From a bacterium (GTDB lineage: Bacteria > Bacillota > Clostridia > Christensenellales > CAG-138), in contig JAQXRK010000038.1 of NCBI GenBank assembly GCA_029218485.1, positions 1 through 21,136 of the forward strand: DNA of 21,136 bases, read 5' to 3'. Both the position numbers and the translations under genes were made by a program. Below, one piece after another: positions 1 through 7,304 of the stretch (the stretch's first letter is position 1; each line of letters opens with the position of its first letter). The notes below the pieces were generated by a model. The model was not told the DNA's origin and searched no databases. It saw only the letters and a list, made by a program, of their open reading frames with translations.

Positions 1-82
1 CGGTTGTGGTGGAACGGCATACACAACGGACTTAAAATCCGTCGGCGAAAGCTTGCGGGTTCAAATCCCGCCAACCGCACCA
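1..82 (+). tRNA. tRNA-Leu (anticodon UAA), first base outside the window
   Basis: The anticodon stem ACGGA/TCCGT encloses the loop CTTAAAA, which puts TAA at the anticodon and reads leucine codon UUA. A long variable arm typical of class II tRNAs follows (about 44-54). The T-arm is GCGGG/CCCGC around TTCAAAT (55-71). The 3' acceptor strand CAACCGC (72-78) pairs with CGGTTG at positions 1-6, so the first G of the acceptor stem lies just before the window. The discriminator A is at 79 and the CCA end (80-82) is encoded. Confidence 0.95.
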
Positions 83-84
83 TG

Positions 85-122
85 CCGCTGCGAACAGGCC
101 ATCCGTTCGCAGCGGTTTTTTT
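85..122 (+). terminator. Intrinsic terminator of the tRNA-Leu transcript
   Basis: A perfect 11-bp stem CCGCTGCGAAC/GTTCGCAGCGG with a 9-nt loop is followed directly by seven T residues (116-122). It begins three bases after the tRNA CCA end, so it should end the tRNA transcript cleanly. Confidence 0.93.
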
Positions 123-370
123 CAAAAGGCTACGCTTTCTGCATGGGCAATCATAGTTCCTTTTGCAAGAAGTCGATCTGCCGCGACATGCCCTTGTTAG
201 CGCTGACGCTGCGCCTCCCCATGCGCTACCGTTTTTGATCTGCGCAATGATGACAAAACCGCACCAGATAAACGAAACGGCTAAACGATTGGTGTTTCGC
301 CGTTTTCATTGTTCAAAGCCAATGATTTCACCCTGTGTTTCCCATGCAACCGAGGCTTCCAATGCGGAAC
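123..370. other. Convergent intergenic region, no gene seen
   Basis: About 250 bp between the tRNA terminator and the end of the minus-strand folate operon. No reading frame here has a convincing ribosome binding site or a recognisable product. Besides the hairpin at 275-305, a weaker plus-strand hairpin TAGCGC/GCGCTA (198-203 with 223-228) is followed by GTTTTT (231-236) and could be a second terminator. Confidence 0.5.
275..305 (-). terminator. Probable terminator of the fhs-fchA-folD operon
   Basis: AAACGGC (275-281) pairs with GCCGTTT (299-305). After one mismatch the stem continues as AAAC/GTTT, giving an 11-bp stem with one mismatch and a 7-nt loop. It lies about 65 nt past the stop of the last minus-strand gene. 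The minus-strand 3' arm is U-rich and is followed by a broken U run. The plus-strand side also ends in TTTT, so it may work in both directions. Confidence 0.5.
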
Positions 371-934
371 CTATTCCTTGCCTTTGCACAAGGCGATTCC
401 CTTTTCCGTGGCCAGATAGTCCATCCAAACATCGTGCGCATCCATGGGAATGGGATCGGTGAGCAGGCGAGAACGGCAAAGCAGCAGCGATGGGCAGTGC
501 GTTTTTGGCAGATAGCGGTCGTAGTAGCCGCCGCCATAGCCAAGCCGCTGTCCCCTTTCGTTGCCCGTGCAGCCGGGAACGATCACCAAATCCAGCTCCT
601 CAGGCAGGACCAGAAGACTGGTCTCTTTGGGCGTCAGGATGCCAAATCGCCCGGTCGAGAGGTCCGATAACGAAGTGACGCAGCGCGCCTCCATAACGCC
701 ATTGCCGGTACACAGCGGCAGGCAAAGCCGCTTCCCTGCATCCAGCGCTCCCCGCAGGATCGGTGAAGTATCGATCTCCCGGGCCGTTCCCGCATAGCAA
801 AGAACGGTCCGAGCGGAAGAAAACAGCCCGGACTCCAGAACAAAGCGGCAGATGCGCGCATCCGCCGCTGTTCGATACTCGATTGGCGAGGAGAGCGCAT
901 CCCGAATGCGCTTCTCCCTCAATTCACGCTTCAT
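371..934 (-). CDS. 5-formyltetrahydrofolate cyclo-ligase (5,10-methenyl-THF synthetase)
   Basis: 187 aa, normal for the family. The enzyme uses ATP to turn 5-formyl-THF, a dead-end and inhibitory folate, back into 5,10-methenyl-THF, so it refills the cytosolic pool used by FchA and FolD. The family signature is near the C-terminal third: PGCTGNERGQRLGYGGGYYD, with the glycine-rich GYGGGYYD nucleotide and substrate loop. The basic N-terminus MKRELREKR is also typical. The ATG at 934 overlaps the end of the channel gene by 11 bp, which points to translational coupling. It is the last gene of the fhs operon and a hairpin follows at 275-305. Placement with fhs, fchA and folD fits a folate-repair role in a high-flux one-carbon pathway. 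Confidence 0.92.
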   Translation of the reverse strand: MKRELREKRIRDALSSPIEYRTAADARICRFVLESGLFSSARTVLCYAGTAREIDTSPILRGALDAGKRLCLPLCTGNGVMEARCVTSLSDLSTGRFGILTPKETSLLVLPEELDLVIVPGCTGNERGQRLGYGGGYYDRYLPKTHCPSLLLCRSRLLTDPIPMDAHDVWMDYLATEKGIALCKGKE

Positions 935-1745
935 GCTTCGCTTTTCTCAGGTAGCAGAACCAGAACAAGCTACCAACCAAAACGCCGCCGACAATATTGC
1001 CTAGCGTGACCGGCAGCAGATTGCCGGCAAAGTAGTTGCCCCATGTGAGCCGGTCAACGGCAATGCCCGCTGCAGCCGCTTGCGCACCATACTGCGCTTT
1101 GGAAAATAACCCGACCATGCAATAGTACATGTCGGCAATGCTGTGGTTGAAGCCACAGATGACGAAAAACGCAACCGGAGTATACGCACCCAGAATCCTG
1201 CCCGCCACATCCTTTGCGGAGAGCGAGAAGAGCACGCCCAGCGTCACCAGAACGTTGCACAGCACGCCCATGAAGAACGCGTTGGCAAACGGCATCGTCA
1301 TCTTACCGGTCGCTACCTTCATGGAGAACACGGCGAGTTCGCCGCCCCCTGCGCCCACCCAGCCGAACTTCGCGGTGATGACCGCAACGAGGAGCGAGCC
1401 CACAAAGTTGCCGAGCAATACGATGCCCCAGTTGCGAAGCAGTCCTCCCCAGCCGATGCGCCGGTCCAGCAGTCCGATGGACATGAGCGTATTGCCGGTG
1501 AACAGCTCTGCTCCCGAGAGAATGACCATGCCAAGGCCGAACGCGAACAACAGGCCGGAAACCATGCGGATGGTGCTGTTATTCTCCAGCGCATAGGTCG
1601 CCATGTTTGTCACGGCACCGGGAAACGCGATCAGCACGCCGGCCAACACGGAGAGCAGCGCCATTTTTGCGCAGGGCAGCTTCGCCTTTGTCACACTTGC
1701 GGCGGCATAATTTGCCGCTGCTTCCGCAGGCGTAAACAGATTCAT
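924..1745 (-). CDS. focA: Formate/nitrite transporter (FNT) family channel, probably for formate
   Basis: 273 aa integral membrane protein with about six hydrophobic helices, the usual FNT fold that forms pentamers in the inner membrane. Family marks are the FTGN turn (residues 82-85) and GFNHSIADMYY around 198-208. His201 matches the central pore histidine of FocA that gates or protonates the substrate. The family carries formate, nitrite or hydrosulfide. Formate is the likely substrate here because the gene lies 17 nt after folD in the same unit as formate-THF ligase, which uses formate directly. Its ribosome binding site is weak (GGTGGTG). No formate dehydrogenase or pyruvate formate-lyase gene is present, so imported or excreted formate may be the link to the rest of metabolism. 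Direction of transport cannot be read from sequence. Confidence 0.88.
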   Translation of the reverse strand: MNLFTPAEAAANYAAASVTKAKLPCAKMALLSVLAGVLIAFPGAVTNMATYALENNSTIRMVSGLLFAFGLGMVILSGAELFTGNTLMSIGLLDRRIGWGGLLRNWGIVLLGNFVGSLLVAVITAKFGWVGAGGGELAVFSMKVATGKMTMPFANAFFMGVLCNVLVTLGVLFSLSAKDVAGRILGAYTPVAFFVICGFNHSIADMYYCMVGLFSKAQYGAQAAAAGIAVDRLTWGNYFAGNLLPVTLGNIVGGVLVGSLFWFCYLRKAKHEA

Positions 1746-1762
1746 TTCACACCACCCTCTTG

Positions 1763-2623
1763 TTATCCGTTCATGCGGGCTGCGGCCTCGACCACATGGC
1801 CGATCAAAACCGACGTCGTTACCGCACCGACGCCGCCGGGCACGGGCGTAATCGCCTCCACGATCGGTTCAATCTCATCAAACACCGCATCGCCGGCAAT
1901 GCCGCCCTTCTCCTCGTCCCAGTTGATGGAGACGTCGACCACGATCTGTCCGGGGCGAACAAACTCTTTTGTCAGGCTCCTGAGCTTGCCGGCAGCGGAA
2001 ATGATGATATCGGCTTCCCGGGCAACGGCGGCAACATCCGGGGTGCGGGTGTGGCAGACGGTGACCGTCGCATTTTTGCCCATGAGCATCATGGCGGCCG
2101 GTTTGCCGACCACGAGGCTGCGGCCGATGATGACGGCGCTCTTTCCCGTGCAGTCAATGCCGTAATAGTCCAGAATCTCCATGCAGGCCGCCGGCGTGCA
2201 CGGCGCAAATCCGAGCTCCTTGCCCATGAACACACCGGCATTGGAGAGATCGGTCATGCCGTCGACATCCTTTCTCGGGTCGACACGGTTGGAGATCTCG
2301 TCCTGTTCCGCCTTGAGGTGCTTGGGCAACGGCCGGAACAGCAGGACGCCATGGATGGCGTCGTTCCGGTTCACCGCATCGATCGTGTCCAACAGGGCCT
2401 GTTTGGTCACATCCTCCGGGAGAACAAACTTCTCCACCGCTACACCGAGCGCTTCGGCGCGCTTGGTTGCGCCACGCTCATAGCTCAGATCATCCGGACG
2501 CTCTCCGCAGCGGATAATCGCCAGCGTAGGCTGGATGCCCCTGCCCTTGAGCGCCTCACATTCCGCCTGAATGCGGGCGTTGAGACGTGCATTGACCTCT
2601 TTCCCCAGCAATCGCTTTGCCAT
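1763..2623 (-). CDS. folD: Methylene-THF dehydrogenase FolD lacking the cyclohydrolase lysine
   Basis: 286 aa, full length for FolD. The family interconverts methylene-THF and methenyl-THF with NAD(P), and most members also hydrolyse methenyl-THF to formyl-THF. The dinucleotide-binding loop IIGRSLVVGKP and the C-terminal ITPVPGGVGAVTTS are intact. An ungapped alignment to E. coli FolD, recalled from memory, puts Tyr48 at the conserved Tyr50, but Ala52 at catalytic Lys54 (YxxxK becomes YERGA) and Phe96 at Gln98 (VQLPLP becomes LFRPLP). Asp121 of KDVDG is kept. In the human enzyme the equivalent Lys56 and Gln100 are needed for cyclohydrolase activity, so this protein is probably a dehydrogenase only. 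FchA, encoded 14 nt upstream, can supply the missing step. Start ATG 2623 follows GGGGGAG. NAD versus NADP preference is unknown. Confidence 0.93.
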   Translation of the reverse strand: MAKRLLGKEVNARLNARIQAECEALKGRGIQPTLAIIRCGERPDDLSYERGATKRAEALGVAVEKFVLPEDVTKQALLDTIDAVNRNDAIHGVLLFRPLPKHLKAEQDEISNRVDPRKDVDGMTDLSNAGVFMGKELGFAPCTPAACMEILDYYGIDCTGKSAVIIGRSLVVGKPAAMMLMGKNATVTVCHTRTPDVAAVAREADIIISAAGKLRSLTKEFVRPGQIVVDVSINWDEEKGGIAGDAVFDEIEPIVEAITPVPGGVGAVTTSVLIGHVVEAAARMNG

Positions 2624-2637
2624 ACTCTGCTCCCCCT

Positions 2638-3258
2638 TCAGTTAAAAAAGCCGTTCTTTACGCTGTTGAAAATCTCGTCCGCCATCGCGCCATACCGCTC
2701 CAGCATATCGAGGCACCGGGCGTTGAGCGACTCAGCCGTTTCGCGATCGCGCAGCGTCTTCGTGTTGATAAATACGTTGAGCGAAGCCGCCTGCAGCGCC
2801 GCCTTGACGCACACAGCGCCGCAACCCGCATCGGAAACCGCCAAGCGGCTGCCCTTCTTCGCAAACTCGCGGATCGCCTCCAGCGCCTCGCAGCACAGCT
2901 CCATGATGCGAACCGGAACCCGACATGCCACCAGCGTGGCCGCCTCGAGCGTCTCTTCCCGGGAGGGGTCGTCCTTCGGAATGCCATAGGCCTTGGCCAG
3001 CGGAGCGAATCCCTCCGCATCGGCCGCAATCTGGTCAAGCAACTCCTGCTGCAGCGCATCGCATTTGGCCTTCAGCGCCAGAATCTCCGTCTCGACATCG
3101 GCATATTTCTTTTTCCCAACCGTCAGCGAACCCACCATATTGCCAAGCGCGGTTCCGATCGCGCCAACGAGGGCCGACGCGCCGCCGCCGCCGGGTACCG
3201 GCGCATTGGAAGCAAGCACGCGGACAAACTCCGCACAGGATGCGTTTGCAAAATCCAT
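2638..3258 (-). CDS. fchA: Methenyl-THF cyclohydrolase FchA (cyclodeaminase/cyclohydrolase family)
   Basis: 206 aa. It belongs to the formiminotransferase-cyclodeaminase family, whose acetogen members convert 10-formyl-THF to 5,10-methenyl-THF in the cytosol. The signature is the N-terminal APVPGGGGASALVGAIGTAL (about residues 19-38), the glycine-rich folate-binding turn. I chose ATG 3258 because GGAG lies 8 nt upstream. The in-frame ATG at 3264 is only 2 nt from that GGAG, and a longer frame from 3333 would run through the intergenic hairpin. It is co-transcribed between fhs and folD, in pathway order. Because the adjacent FolD lacks its cyclohydrolase residues, this gene is probably the only cyclohydrolase of this cluster. 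Confidence 0.92.
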   Translation of the reverse strand: MDFANASCAEFVRVLASNAPVPGGGGASALVGAIGTALGNMVGSLTVGKKKYADVETEILALKAKCDALQQELLDQIAADAEGFAPLAKAYGIPKDDPSREETLEAATLVACRVPVRIMELCCEALEAIREFAKKGSRLAVSDAGCGAVCVKAALQAASLNVFINTKTLRDRETAESLNARCLDMLERYGAMADEIFNSVKNGFFN

Positions 3259-3300
3259 ATTCATTTCTCCTTTTACAAAATAAAGCGGCCAGAGAACGGC

Positions 3301-3327
3301 TATCCGGCGGCGGTGCGCCGCCGGATA
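3301..3327 (-). other. Strong hairpin between fhs and fchA, no U tract
   Basis: TATCCGGCGGC and GCCGCCGGATA form a perfect 11-bp stem with a 5-nt loop about 27 nt after the fhs stop. On the minus strand it is followed by GCCGTTCTCTGG rather than a U run, so it is not a standard terminator. It could protect the fhs message from 3' decay or mark a processing site, giving more fhs than fchA product. Confidence 0.6.
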
Positions 3328-3353
3328 AAACACGTTCTGCCGGTCGCTGATTC

Positions 3354-5027
3354 TCAGAACAATCCGCTGATCTTGCCGTTCTCATCCACGTCGATGCGCT
3401 CGGCTGCCGGCACCTTGGGCAGACCCGGCATGGTCATGATATCGCCGGTGAGTGCGACCAGGAAGCCGGCGCCCGCCGAAACCTTGACGTTGCGCACGGT
3501 GACGGTGAAATCCTTCGGCGCGCCGAGCTTGGTCGGATCATCCGACAGGCTGTACTGGGTCTTTGCCATGCAGATGGGCATCTTGTCAAAGCCAAATGCG
3601 GTCAGCTGACGGATCTGCTTCATCGCGTTGGACGTGAAGACAACGTCCTTTCCGCCATAGATCTTCTGAACGATCGCCGTGATCTTGTCCTCAATCGAGG
3701 CATCCAGATCATAGCTGAAGGTGAAATCGTTCGGCTCGTCGCACAGACGGATGACCTCCTCCGCCAGCGCGATACCGCCCTCGCCGCCCTTTGCCCAAAC
3801 CTCGGACAAAGCGACATTGACGCCAAGCTCGTGGCACTTGTCCTCGACCAGTTTGAGCTCCGCCTCGGTGTCGAGCGGGAACCGATTGATCGCAACGACG
3901 CACGGGAGCTTATACACCTTTGTGATGTTCTCAACGTGCTTGATCAGGTTCGGAAGACCCTTTTCAAGCGCGTCGAGATTCTCGGCGCCCAGCTCCGTCT
4001 TGGGCACGCCGCCGTTATACTTGAGCGCACGAACCGTCGCAACGATCACAACGGCGCTCGGCGTCAGCCCGGCCATGCGGCACTTGATATCGAGGAATTT
4101 CTCCGCGCCAAGGTCCGCGCCGAAGCCGGCCTCGGTGATCGTGTAATCCGACAGGCGCAGCGCGATCTTCGTGGCGGTCACGGAGTTGCAGCCATGCGCG
4201 ATATTGGCAAACGGGCCGCCATGCACGAACGCGGGCGTGTGCTCGAGCGTCTGCACGAGGTTCGGCTTGAGCGCATCCTTCAGCAGTGCGGCCATCGCGC
4301 CCGAGGCGTTCAGATCGCCGGCAGTGACCGGCTTTTCATCATAGGTATAGCCGACCACGAGGCGGGAAAGGCGAGCCTTCAGATCGGAGATATCGCTGGC
4401 CAGACACAGAACGGCCATGATCTCCGATGCGACGGTGATATCATAGCCATCCTCGCGCGGGACGCCGTTGACGCGGCCGCCGAGACCATCGGTGATGAAG
4501 CGGAGCTGGCGGTCGTTCATGTCCACGCAGCGGCGCCACGTGATGCGGCGCGGGTCGATGTTGAGCTTGTTGCCCTGATAAATATGATTGTCCAGCATGG
4601 CCGCAAGCAGGTTGTTGGCTGCGCCGATGGCGTGGAAGTCACCGGTGAAATGCAGGTTGATATCCTCCATCGGAACGACCTGCGCGTAGCCGCCGCCCGC
4701 TGCGCCGCCCTTTACGCCGAAGACCGGGCCAAGGGACGGCTCGCGCAGCGCGACGAGCACATTCTTGCCGAGCTGCTTCATGGCATCCGCAAGACCGACG
4801 GTCGTCGTCGTTTTGCCTTCGCCCGCGGGAGTCGGATTGATTGCGGTGACGAGCACCAGCTTGCCCTCACGCGGTTCGGTCTCCTTCAGGATGTTGTAAT
4901 CCACCTTCGCCTTGTAATTGCCGTACTGCTCCAGGTATTTCTCGTCAATACCGGCCGCTTTGGCAATCTCGGTGATGTGCAGCATGGGTGTTTCCTGTGC
5001 AATTTCGATGTCCGACTTGTAGCTCAT
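3354..5027 (-). CDS. fhs: Formate-tetrahydrofolate ligase (10-formyl-THF synthetase)
   Basis: 557 aa, the standard length. The enzyme joins formate to THF using ATP, giving 10-formyl-THF, the entry step of the methyl branch of the Wood-Ljungdahl pathway. The P-loop PTPAGEGKTTTTVGL is at about residues 65-79. Other strong family stretches are LREPSLGPVFGVKGGAAGGGYAQ split around 94-116, the LHFTGDFHAIGAANNLL region, and FVHGGPFANIAHGCNS. The ATG at 5027 follows AAGGAAAGGATC. It is first gene of a unit with its own promoter (5184-5212) and a structured leader, followed by fchA, folD, the FNT channel and the cyclo-ligase. Identity is near certain. In non-acetogens the same enzyme only feeds biosynthesis, but the acs genes next door argue for a catabolic or autotrophic role here. 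Confidence 0.98.
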   Translation of the reverse strand: MSYKSDIEIAQETPMLHITEIAKAAGIDEKYLEQYGNYKAKVDYNILKETEPREGKLVLVTAINPTPAGEGKTTTTVGLADAMKQLGKNVLVALREPSLGPVFGVKGGAAGGGYAQVVPMEDINLHFTGDFHAIGAANNLLAAMLDNHIYQGNKLNIDPRRITWRRCVDMNDRQLRFITDGLGGRVNGVPREDGYDITVASEIMAVLCLASDISDLKARLSRLVVGYTYDEKPVTAGDLNASGAMAALLKDALKPNLVQTLEHTPAFVHGGPFANIAHGCNSVTATKIALRLSDYTITEAGFGADLGAEKFLDIKCRMAGLTPSAVVIVATVRALKYNGGVPKTELGAENLDALEKGLPNLIKHVENITKVYKLPCVVAINRFPLDTEAELKLVEDKCHELGVNVALSEVWAKGGEGGIALAEEVIRLCDEPNDFTFSYDLDASIEDKITAIVQKIYGGKDVVFTSNAMKQIRQLTAFGFDKMPICMAKTQYSLSDDPTKLGAPKDFTVTVRNVKVSAGAGFLVALTGDIMTMPGLPKVPAAERIDVDENGKISGLF

Positions 5028-5177
5028 GATCCTTTCCTTTCTTCGCCCGGCGCCCGTTTTGTGGATCGCTCTGGTCCACCGCGCAGACGGGCATTTAAAA
5101 AATTATTTTGGACTTCGCCGTTGGATTCGGGATCCACATGGACGCGAAAACGGGTGATCCGTCTGAGCCCCGTTTCT
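5028..5177 (-). promoter_or_regulatory. fhs leader with mutually exclusive hairpins (candidate RNA switch)
   Basis: Four short segments of the minus-strand leader can pair in two ways. Segment 1 AAACGGG (5175-5169) pairs with segment 2 CCCGTTTT (5154-5147), and segment 3 TGCCCGT (5093-5087) pairs with segment 4 ACGGGC (5057-5052), enclosing GTGGA/TCCAC. Alternatively segment 2 pairs with AAAACGGG of segment 4 (5060-5053) in 8 perfect base pairs, breaking both. Segment 4 ends about 25 nt before the fhs start, close to the ribosome binding site. It does not match the THF-I, ZTP or cobalamin consensus as I know them. Function is inferred only from structure. Confidence 0.45.
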
Positions 5178-5183
5178 GTGTAT

Positions 5184-5212
5184 ATTCTACCAAATTCCCG
5201 ATGTACTGACAA
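5184..5212 (-). promoter_or_regulatory. Sigma-A type promoter for fhs operon
   Basis: On the minus strand TTGTCA (5212-5207) is followed by a 17-bp spacer and TAGAAT (5189-5184). It lies just downstream of the folC terminator and about 155 bp before the fhs start. The predicted transcript starts near 5177. Confidence 0.8.
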
Positions 5213-5235
5213 TGGCCAAACGCCAATAACGAAAT

Positions 5236-5275
5236 AAAAAAGGGAGATATCGGCATGCAAGACGCGACATCTCCC
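5236..5275 (-). terminator. Intrinsic terminator after folC
   Basis: On the minus strand GGGAGAT (5275-5269) pairs with ATCTCCC (5248-5242), with an inner three-pair extension after one mismatch, followed by TTTTTT (5241-5236) and TATTT. It begins 7 nt past the folC stop, so it separates folT-folC from the fhs unit. Confidence 0.87.
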
Positions 5276-5282
5276 ATCTCTG

Positions 5283-6548
5283 TCATTGGATAAAGCAGTT
5301 TCGCACATCGCCGCTCATATAGAGCGATCCAAGCGCACAGGCAACGCCGTCCAGCCGTGCCAGCGCAAGGGCGCGCCGCACCCCCTCCGCAACGGATGCG
5401 CAAGGCTCTGCCGGTACGCCGAGCTTCCCGATGCGCTGTGCCAGCTCCTCCGCCGCCATGGCGCGCGGATTGTCCGGCCGAACGGTAAGGAAGCACTTCG
5501 CCAGCGGCGCCACCAGCCCAAGGATGGACTCCACGTCCTTGTCCGCCATGACGCCCACGAGGAAAACGATTGGGCGATCCGGGAACAGCCGTTTCAGGCT
5601 GTCCGCCGTTGCGCGGATGCCGTGTGGGTTGTGCCCGCCATCCACGATGAACACGGGATCGTGGCTGAGTACCTCAAAGCGCGCCGGCCAATGCGTGCCG
5701 GCCAGACCATCCCGAACGGCCATGTCGCTGATCCGCCAGCCCTTCTCGCGGAGCACATCGATGGCCGTGAGCACAACGGCTGCGTTCTGCATCTGATAGC
5801 TGCCTGCAAGCGGAATGCAAAGATCCTTCCATGCGCCGTAGGAGAACACTTGCCCGTCCAGACCGAATGCCCCCGGAACGATGGCCGAAAAGTCGGGCCG
5901 GTGCAGCTTGGCCCCGCACTCCTCAGTGACGCGCTCAAACACGGCGTCGGCCTCCGGATTGCCGCCATAGCTGACCACATCCCCGCCCGGCTTGATGATG
6001 CCCGCTTTTGCGGACGCAATGTCCGCCATGGTGGGACCCAGCTCCCGCACATGATCCAGCCCCATGGCCGTGATCACGGCGACCTCCGGCACATCGATCA
6101 CATTGGTCGAATCCAGCGCGCCGCCCATGCCAACCTCGAGGACAACGATATCGCACGCATGCCTTGCAAAATAGACCATGGCAATCGCGGTGATGAGCTC
6201 AAACTCGGTCGGATGATCGGCCATGCCATCGGCGATGGGCCTGACCTCGGCGGTCAGCTGCGCCAGCTCATCATCGGGGATGCACTGCTGGTCGATCTGC
6301 ATGCGCTCATTGAAGCGGTTGATAAACGGAGACGTATAGAGGCCCACGCGGTAGCCCGCGCTCTGCAGGACGGAGGCCAGCATGGCGGCCGTCGAACCCT
6401 TGCCGTTGGTGCCGGCAATATGGATAAACCGCAGGCGTTTCTCCGGATTGCCCAGCTTTTGCAGCAACTCCTGCGTACGTCCAAGGCCCAGCACACTTCC
6501 CTTCCAGCTGATGCTGTGAATATAGGCCAGCGCCTCCGCATAGTTCAT
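5283..6548 (-). CDS. folC: Folylpolyglutamate synthase / dihydrofolate synthase
   Basis: 421 aa, normal for FolC. This Mur-ligase-family enzyme adds glutamates to tetrahydrofolates with ATP, which traps them in the cell and improves their binding to folate enzymes. Many bacterial FolC proteins also make dihydrofolate from dihydropteroate. The ATP loop IAGTNGKGSTAAML has GTNGKGS at residues 46-52. The C-terminal ligase domain shows VDGGHNPHG and LVGVMADKD, also typical. ATG 6548 follows GGGGGA. It starts 22 nt after folT in the same riboswitch-controlled transcript, so uptake and retention of folate are regulated together. An intrinsic terminator follows. Whether the dihydrofolate synthase activity is kept cannot be judged here. 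Confidence 0.95.
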   Translation of the reverse strand: MNYAEALAYIHSISWKGSVLGLGRTQELLQKLGNPEKRLRFIHIAGTNGKGSTAAMLASVLQSAGYRVGLYTSPFINRFNERMQIDQQCIPDDELAQLTAEVRPIADGMADHPTEFELITAIAMVYFARHACDIVVLEVGMGGALDSTNVIDVPEVAVITAMGLDHVRELGPTMADIASAKAGIIKPGGDVVSYGGNPEADAVFERVTEECGAKLHRPDFSAIVPGAFGLDGQVFSYGAWKDLCIPLAGSYQMQNAAVVLTAIDVLREKGWRISDMAVRDGLAGTHWPARFEVLSHDPVFIVDGGHNPHGIRATADSLKRLFPDRPIVFLVGVMADKDVESILGLVAPLAKCFLTVRPDNPRAMAAEELAQRIGKLGVPAEPCASVAEGVRRALALARLDGVACALGSLYMSGDVRNCFIQ

Positions 6549-6570
6549 GGTGATTCCCCCGATTATCCAA

Positions 6571-7158
6571 TCAATTCTGTTTCGGAGCGGGCCGCCGCAA
6601 AACCTTGCAGACGACCGTCCGGTATACCGCCTTATGAATCAAAAATGTGAGCAGCGCATCGAGCACCATGGTCACGGGCTTTGTGGAGATGCGCGTGAGG
6701 AAGAGCACGGAAAACGGCACTTCCTTCCCTACGATGATGGAGTAGTACAGCGTCAGCGCCCACGTGCCATACAGGAGGCTGCTGCAAACCTCAGCCGCCA
6801 GGACGAGGAGTATCGCCTTCCAGCCGGATTTCCAGGTCGGCTCGCCCTTGAGAAACAGCTTTGCTCCAATGCCAGAGAGCAGGCCAAGGAGCACCGGCCC
6901 AACGGTGTACAGCGGGAAATACACGCCGTATCCGCTCACGAGCCAGCCGAGAAAATCGGCGACTGCGGCCACAAGCATGCCCCCGACCGGCCCGAGCCAG
7001 AAGCCGGCCAGAATGATGGGAATGCTCTCAAAGCTCAGGCGCAGGCCCTCGTTGATCTGAATGCCGGCAAACCGTGCAAGCACGATCTGCATGGCAACCA
7101 ACACCGCCATAACGGCAATGTTGAGAATCGAAAATTTTGTGCGGCGTTCCTTTTCCAT
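6571..7158 (-). CDS. folT: Folate ECF transporter S component FolT
   Basis: 195 aa, about six hydrophobic segments, the size of an ECF S component. FolT binds folate in the membrane and works with shared EcfA/EcfA'/EcfT energy subunits, which are not encoded here. The recognisable stretch is RLSFESIPIILAGFWLGPVG followed by GMLVAAVADFLG, the conserved FolT pattern. I chose ATG 7158 (MEKERRTKFS), which has AGGGAG upstream. The frame stays open back to 7449, but that extension runs through the THF riboswitch and terminator and is not coding. A 7-bp hairpin GTCTGCT/AGCAGAC (7173-7192) sits just before the ribosome binding site. The THF riboswitch upstream strongly supports folate as substrate. 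Confidence 0.93.
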   Translation of the reverse strand: MEKERRTKFSILNIAVMAVLVAMQIVLARFAGIQINEGLRLSFESIPIILAGFWLGPVGGMLVAAVADFLGWLVSGYGVYFPLYTVGPVLLGLLSGIGAKLFLKGEPTWKSGWKAILLVLAAEVCSSLLYGTWALTLYYSIIVGKEVPFSVLFLTRISTKPVTMVLDALLTFLIHKAVYRTVVCKVLRRPAPKQN

Positions 7159-7236
7159 AGCTCCCTCTTTCTGTCTGCTGCGGATAGCAGACGGTCGTTG
7201 TTTGTTCGTTCCGCCAACACTATCCGGGACGCCCCA

Positions 7237-7285
7237 CAAAAGAAAATACCAATTCAACGGCAGCATGCCGGAACGAATTGGTATT
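7237..7285 (-). terminator. Riboswitch-controlled terminator in the folT leader
   Basis: On the minus strand AATACCAATTC (7285-7275) pairs perfectly with GAATTGGTATT (7255-7245), with an inner CGGCA/TGCCG stem, followed by TTTCTTTT (7244-7237). It lies between the THF aptamer and the folT start, the usual place for an expression platform that stops transcription when folate is plentiful. Confidence 0.88.
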
Positions 7286-7304
7286 GCAGCATCCGAAGCT
7301 GTGC

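Noticed and set aside
5028..5177. ZTP (pfl) riboswitch upstream of fhs, a common partner of this gene.
   Set aside because: The hallmark 3' motif CCGCCUGGGCA and the matching 5' motif are not present in the leader.
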